15,850 nucleotides of DNA, taken from the NCBI GenBank assembly GCA_018609945.1, contig JAHENO010000065.1:1-15850 (forward strand), in the 5' to 3' direction. The translations under genes and the position numbers were made by a program. The notes beneath the pieces were generated by a model. It was not told the DNA's origin. It saw only the letters and a program-made list of their open reading frames with translations, and made no database searches. Source of the stretch: Haloarculaceae archaeon (GTDB taxonomy: Archaea; Halobacteriota; Halobacteria; Halobacteriales; Haloarculaceae). Positions 13,611-15,850 of this stretch are shown here, in pieces (position 1 is the first letter of the stretch; every line of letters starts with the position of its first letter).

Positions 13611-14120
13611 TCAGGCCCGGTCGACCTGCAGGAGGACAGCGCCGAACCCGAGCAGGAAGAGGACACCCACTGGGACGACGATCCCACCCTGGAAGCGCCA
13701 CAGAATCACGACCGCCGCGGCCAGCACCAGACCGGCCAGGACCAGCAGCCCACCCAGGAGGCGAACCGGGTCGACCGGCCAGGACTCGACCCAGGATTCC
13801 CTGGCGTAGTAGAGGAGGCTCACCACGAACGCGACGGCGAAGACGGCGGTCCCGACGAGCCAGACGTACCCGGCCAGCGTCTCGCCGCGCGTCGCCACGA
13901 ACCCCGGCACCTCCCAGACCCACCGGTAGGGCGACTCGTTGCCGAAGCCGACCCCGAAGAGGTAGAGCAATCGCCCGGGCAGAAACCGGATCCAGACCGC
14001 GAACACGTCCACGCCTGGCTCCAGTTCCTCCCGGAAGAGGGTCACAGACCACGGGAGCAGCGCGCAGAGCCACGTCGAGACGACTGCGAGCGGGCCAGCG
14101 TACTCCGATTTCACCCACAT
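13611..14120 (-). CDS. Haloarchaeal multi-pass membrane protein (DUF7549/TIGR04206-like)
   Basis: 169 residues with five hydrophobic segments (about 7-29, 40-58, 85-107, 118-143 and 148-165). The N-terminus MWVKSEYAGPLAVVSTWL resembles a haloarchaea-only membrane family that I recall as DUF7549 or TIGR04206; this naming is uncertain and no function is known. The ATG at 14120 lies 27 nt downstream of TTTTTATTCC (14141-14150), a strong TATA-like box, so this start is preferred over the frame beginning at 14192. It has few charged residues and lacks conserved Cys or catalytic motifs. It precedes the DNA ligase gene by 52 bp on the same strand; a functional link is not evident. Confidence 0.82.
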   Translation of the reverse strand: MWVKSEYAGPLAVVSTWLCALLPWSVTLFREELEPGVDVFAVWIRFLPGRLLYLFGVGFGNESPYRWVWEVPGFVATRGETLAGYVWLVGTAVFAVAFVVSLLYYARESWVESWPVDPVRLLGGLLVLAGLVLAAAVVILWRFQGGIVVPVGVLFLLGFGAVLLQVDRA

Positions 14121-14140
14121 GGATACCGCCCCGCGTCGCG

Positions 14141-14150
14141 GGAATAAAAA
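14141..14150 (-). promoter_or_regulatory. TATA box of the membrane protein gene upstream of lig
   Basis: TTTTTATTCC on the minus strand, centred about 27 nt before the ATG at 14120. It may also drive the downstream ligase gene. Confidence 0.6.
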
Positions 14151-14223
14151 GTGTCGGCCCCGGCGGGCCCTGTCCCGCGGCGTGACGTTCATTACCGGGG
14201 CGTCCTAAGGGAGTAGTAACCCG

Positions 14224-14682
14224 ATGCGGCGCGACCACTTCACACTGACTGTCGACGAGGCTGGCGAAGTTGCCCCACCGGCGCTCGTTCTGACCTACGA
14301 GGGTCCAGCCGAGAGCCTGACCGACCGCCTCACCGAGGAGGACGGCCTCCTGGAGGACGAACTGGTAGACGCGTCCTTCCGGATGAAAAGCGACGACCCC
14401 GAGGGGGGAGACGAAGACGTCGGCGAGTCCGGGACCGGGCGCGGCGTGTTCAGCCTGACCCACCGGCTCACCGGCGAGTACATCCTCGAAGCTGGCGCCG
14501 ACGCGGCCGACGTCCACTCGCTCGTCGACGCCGCCCGGGCCGAGGGCGGGACCTACCGCATCCGGATCGAACGGCCCGACGAGGAAGCCGTCGTCTTCGT
14601 GACCGAGGCGCTGCTTGTCTACGATGTCGACGGGAACCTCCGACGCAAGGACAGCCTCATCCCCAGCGGCGTGGAACTGTAG
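14224..14682 (+). CDS. DUF5793-like haloarchaeal protein
   Basis: 152 residues, function unknown. The start MRRDHFTLTVDEAGEV followed by PALVLTYEGPAESLTDRL is the pattern I know from haloarchaeal DUF5793 proteins. The middle (LEDELVDASFRMKS) and end (VFSLTHRLTGEYILEA, TYRIRIERP, VVFVTEALLVYDVDGNLRR, KDSLIPSGVEL) suggest an all-beta core with short helices. It is strongly acidic and soluble, without signal peptide. The start at ATG 14224 is supported by the family-like N-terminus; a weak TATA-like TTCATTACC lies about 31 nt upstream. It is divergent from the membrane protein gene and converges with the next gene, 27 bp away. Confidence 0.82.
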   Translation: MRRDHFTLTVDEAGEVAPPALVLTYEGPAESLTDRLTEEDGLLEDELVDASFRMKSDDPEGGDEDVGESGTGRGVFSLTHRLTGEYILEAGADAADVHSLVDAARAEGGTYRIRIERPDEEAVVFVTEALLVYDVDGNLRRKDSLIPSGVEL

Positions 14683-14709
14683 GGATTGTCGGTGTGCGGT
14701 CGCGACGGC

Positions 14710-15009
14710 TCAGGCCTTCGCGCCCCAGTTCTCGTGAGCTCTGATCTCTTCCTGGACGTCTTCGCACTCCGCTTCGGATGTCATTCCCAGGGTGTCGACC
14801 ACCAGGCGTCGGGTCTGCCTGTCGGCGACGTGTTCGCTCTCCGACTCGTACTGGCGCTGGAACTCGAAGTCGGGAGTCTTGGAGCCGCCCAGAAGATCCG
14901 AGGTCTCGTACTCGACGGTCACAGGGACTACCCGGTGTTCGGCCAGCACGCGCACCACCTCGTCACGCCCCTCTTCGATCGCTGCCTTGAGGTCTTCCTG
15001 GATTGGCAT
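14710..15009 (-). CDS. Small haloarchaeal protein of unknown function
   Basis: 99 residues, not recognised. It is a soluble, acidic, mostly helical protein: an N-terminal helix (MPIQEDLKAAIEEGRDEVVRV), a strand pair (VVPVTVEYETSDLL), and a C-terminal helical half (TRRLVVDTLGMTSEAECEDV) ending NWGAKA. The ATG at 15009 lies about 31 nt after a TATA-like TTCAATATG (15036-15044). The protein-like amino acid pattern, the promoter and the lack of a better frame on the other strand make it a likely real gene, though short. Its 3' end faces the DUF5793-like gene. Confidence 0.7.
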   Translation of the reverse strand: MPIQEDLKAAIEEGRDEVVRVLAEHRVVPVTVEYETSDLLGGSKTPDFEFQRQYESESEHVADRQTRRLVVDTLGMTSEAECEDVQEEIRAHENWGAKA

Positions 15010-15091
15010 AGTACAGTCCCCACTTTCACGTCGGTCATATTGAAAGTTCGTCCTCTCGCGTGCCTGCGGTATCGTCGCTTCTCGCCGTCGG

Positions 15092-15538
15092 TCACTCCGT
15101 CGGCGGTTCGCCCGCGAGGCGTGTCTGCAGGTTTTCGAGGACCGTCCGCAACTCCCGTTTGTTGTACTGTCGGACGAACGGTTCTGCGACCCGCGAGAGG
15201 ACCCGTCCCGGAATCTCGTACTCGGCGGCGTAGGTCACCCTCGTTCCCTCTCCGGCCGGTTCGAGGCCGATGTCGATCTCGCCGGGCAGTCCACCGCGGA
15301 GTTCGAACGTCATCCGCTCGTCGGGTTCGTGGACCGTCTCGACGAGTTCGCCCTCCAGTTTCACACCCGCGATAGAGTAGACGAAGTCGGCGCGCTTGCC
15401 GCCGTTCTCGAGCGGTTCGATATTCGCCACGTCGACGAGACTCGGCGTGATCTCGACGTGGTTGTGTGGGTCGTCGAGGTACTCGAAGACGTGTCGTGGC
15501 GGCGCGTCCACGTGGATGGTGTCGGAAACCCCGACCAT
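15092..15538 (-). CDS. SRPBCC (START-like) family protein
   Basis: 148 residues, the size of a single SRPBCC domain, a helix-grip fold that binds hydrophobic ligands. It opens with a strand and the family's usual VDAPPRHVFEYLDDP, followed by VTYAAEYEIPG on a late strand and a long C-terminal helix (NKRELRTVLENLQTRL). It is related in pattern to the polyketide cyclase/dehydrase and coenzyme Q-binding group; the ligand is unknown. The ATG at 15538 lies 27 nt after the TATA-like GGGATATCA (15561-15569), so I use it rather than the frame reaching 15673, whose extra residues look non-coding. It is divergent from sucC. Confidence 0.85.
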   Translation of the reverse strand: MVGVSDTIHVDAPPRHVFEYLDDPHNHVEITPSLVDVANIEPLENGGKRADFVYSIAGVKLEGELVETVHEPDERMTFELRGGLPGEIDIGLEPAGEGTRVTYAAEYEIPGRVLSRVAEPFVRQYNKRELRTVLENLQTRLAGEPPTE

Positions 15539-15560
15539 ACTGATCGTTGGACCGCGATGG

Positions 15561-15569
15561 TGATATCCC
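15561..15569 (-). promoter_or_regulatory. TATA box of SRPBCC gene
   Basis: GGGATATCA on the minus strand, centred 27 nt before the ATG at 15538. Confidence 0.5.
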
Positions 15570-15670
15570 TTCTGCGCCGGTGGGTCTTCATGCTGCCTTC
15601 GACCGCGAGAACGGGCGCAGTCCTCAATCAGCGTACCGCCAGAGTGTCCGGCGGTCACACAGAAAGGGGA

Positions 15671-15678
15671 CATTTATG
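15671..15678 (+). promoter_or_regulatory. TATA box of sucC
   Basis: CATTTATG centred about 30 nt upstream of the ATG at 15705. Confidence 0.5.
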
Positions 15679-15704
15679 CGCCTGCCAGACACCCACTGTG
15701 ACGT

Positions 15705-15850
15705 ATGAGATTACACGAGTACCAGGCAAAGGAGGTGTTCGCCGAGGCCGGCATCCCGACGCCGGCGTCGGAACTGGCCGCGACTGTCGAGGAGGCGGTC
15801 GCTGCCGCCGAGTCGGTCGGCTATCCCTGTGCCATCAAGGCCCAGGTCCA
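15705..15850 (+). CDS. sucC: Succinate--CoA ligase (ADP-forming) subunit beta, 5' part (cut by window)
   Basis: Only the first 48 codons are present; the frame is open to the right edge. SucC is the ATP-grasp subunit that, with SucD, interconverts succinyl-CoA and succinate in the citric acid cycle while making ATP or GTP. The N-terminus MRLHEYQAKEVFAEAGIPTP is the near-invariant SucC start, and GYPCAIKAQV contains the lysine of the ATP-grasp domain. The TATA-like CATTTATG (15671-15678) lies about 30 nt upstream, so the mRNA is probably leaderless or nearly so. SucD would be expected just downstream, outside the window. Confidence 0.95.
   Translation, partial: MRLHEYQAKEVFAEAGIPTPASELAATVEEAVAAAESVGYPCAIKAQV

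Noticed and set aside
1..15850. tRNA, rRNA, CRISPR array, insertion sequence or prophage genes
   Set aside because: I looked for cloverleaf-like sequences, regularly spaced repeats and transposase or phage proteins and found none. The three hairpin repeats are irregularly spaced and have no cas or transposase genes nearby.

Overview
This window is chromosomal DNA from a halophilic archaeon (class Halobacteria). The evidence is very high G+C, strongly acidic proteins, archaeal information-processing genes (ribosomal protein L37Ae, RNA polymerase subunit P, Pcc1, prefoldin beta, ATP-dependent DNA ligase, the archaeal wyosine enzyme Taw1), and TATA-like boxes centred about 26-30 nt upstream of many start codons, as expected for leaderless transcripts. 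The genus cannot be fixed from the sequence alone. No rRNA, tRNA, insertion sequence or CRISPR array was seen.

Layout. 1-3127: the 3' end of mutS converges on nucS (EndoMS mismatch endonuclease), followed by a haloarchaeal DUF6735-like gene and a small membrane-anchored zinc-ribbon gene. Three copies of a 76-88 bp hairpin repeat are spread through this segment, and two of them bracket nucS in direct orientation. 3128-7904: an MFS transporter, then a translationally coupled pair (unknown Cys-rich protein, then a TrmJ-type tRNA methyltransferase), a divergent dihydropteroate synthase-like gene and taw1. 7905-8365: a gene-free stretch with several inverted repeats and the rpl37ae promoter region. 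8366-10979: the conserved archaeal cluster rpl37ae - rpoP - pcc1 - pfdB - DUF3194, interrupted between pcc1 and pfdB by an antiparallel gene for a membrane protein with a very regular heptad coiled coil. 11127-11747: an exported, extremely acidic protein. 11888-14120: a membrane protein gene followed by the DNA ligase gene on the same strand. 14224-15538: a DUF5793-like gene, a small unknown gene and an SRPBCC-domain gene. From 15705: the start of sucC.

How the genes relate. Two themes stand out: DNA maintenance (MutS, NucS, DNA ligase) and translation/tRNA modification (TrmJ at C32, Taw1 in wyosine synthesis at G37, KEOPS-Pcc1 for t6A37, L37Ae). Most genes are housekeeping. The least explained material is the covarying hairpin repeat family at 745-3011, the structured intergenic region at 7983-8179, and the heptad-repeat membrane protein that splits the pcc1-pfdB cluster.
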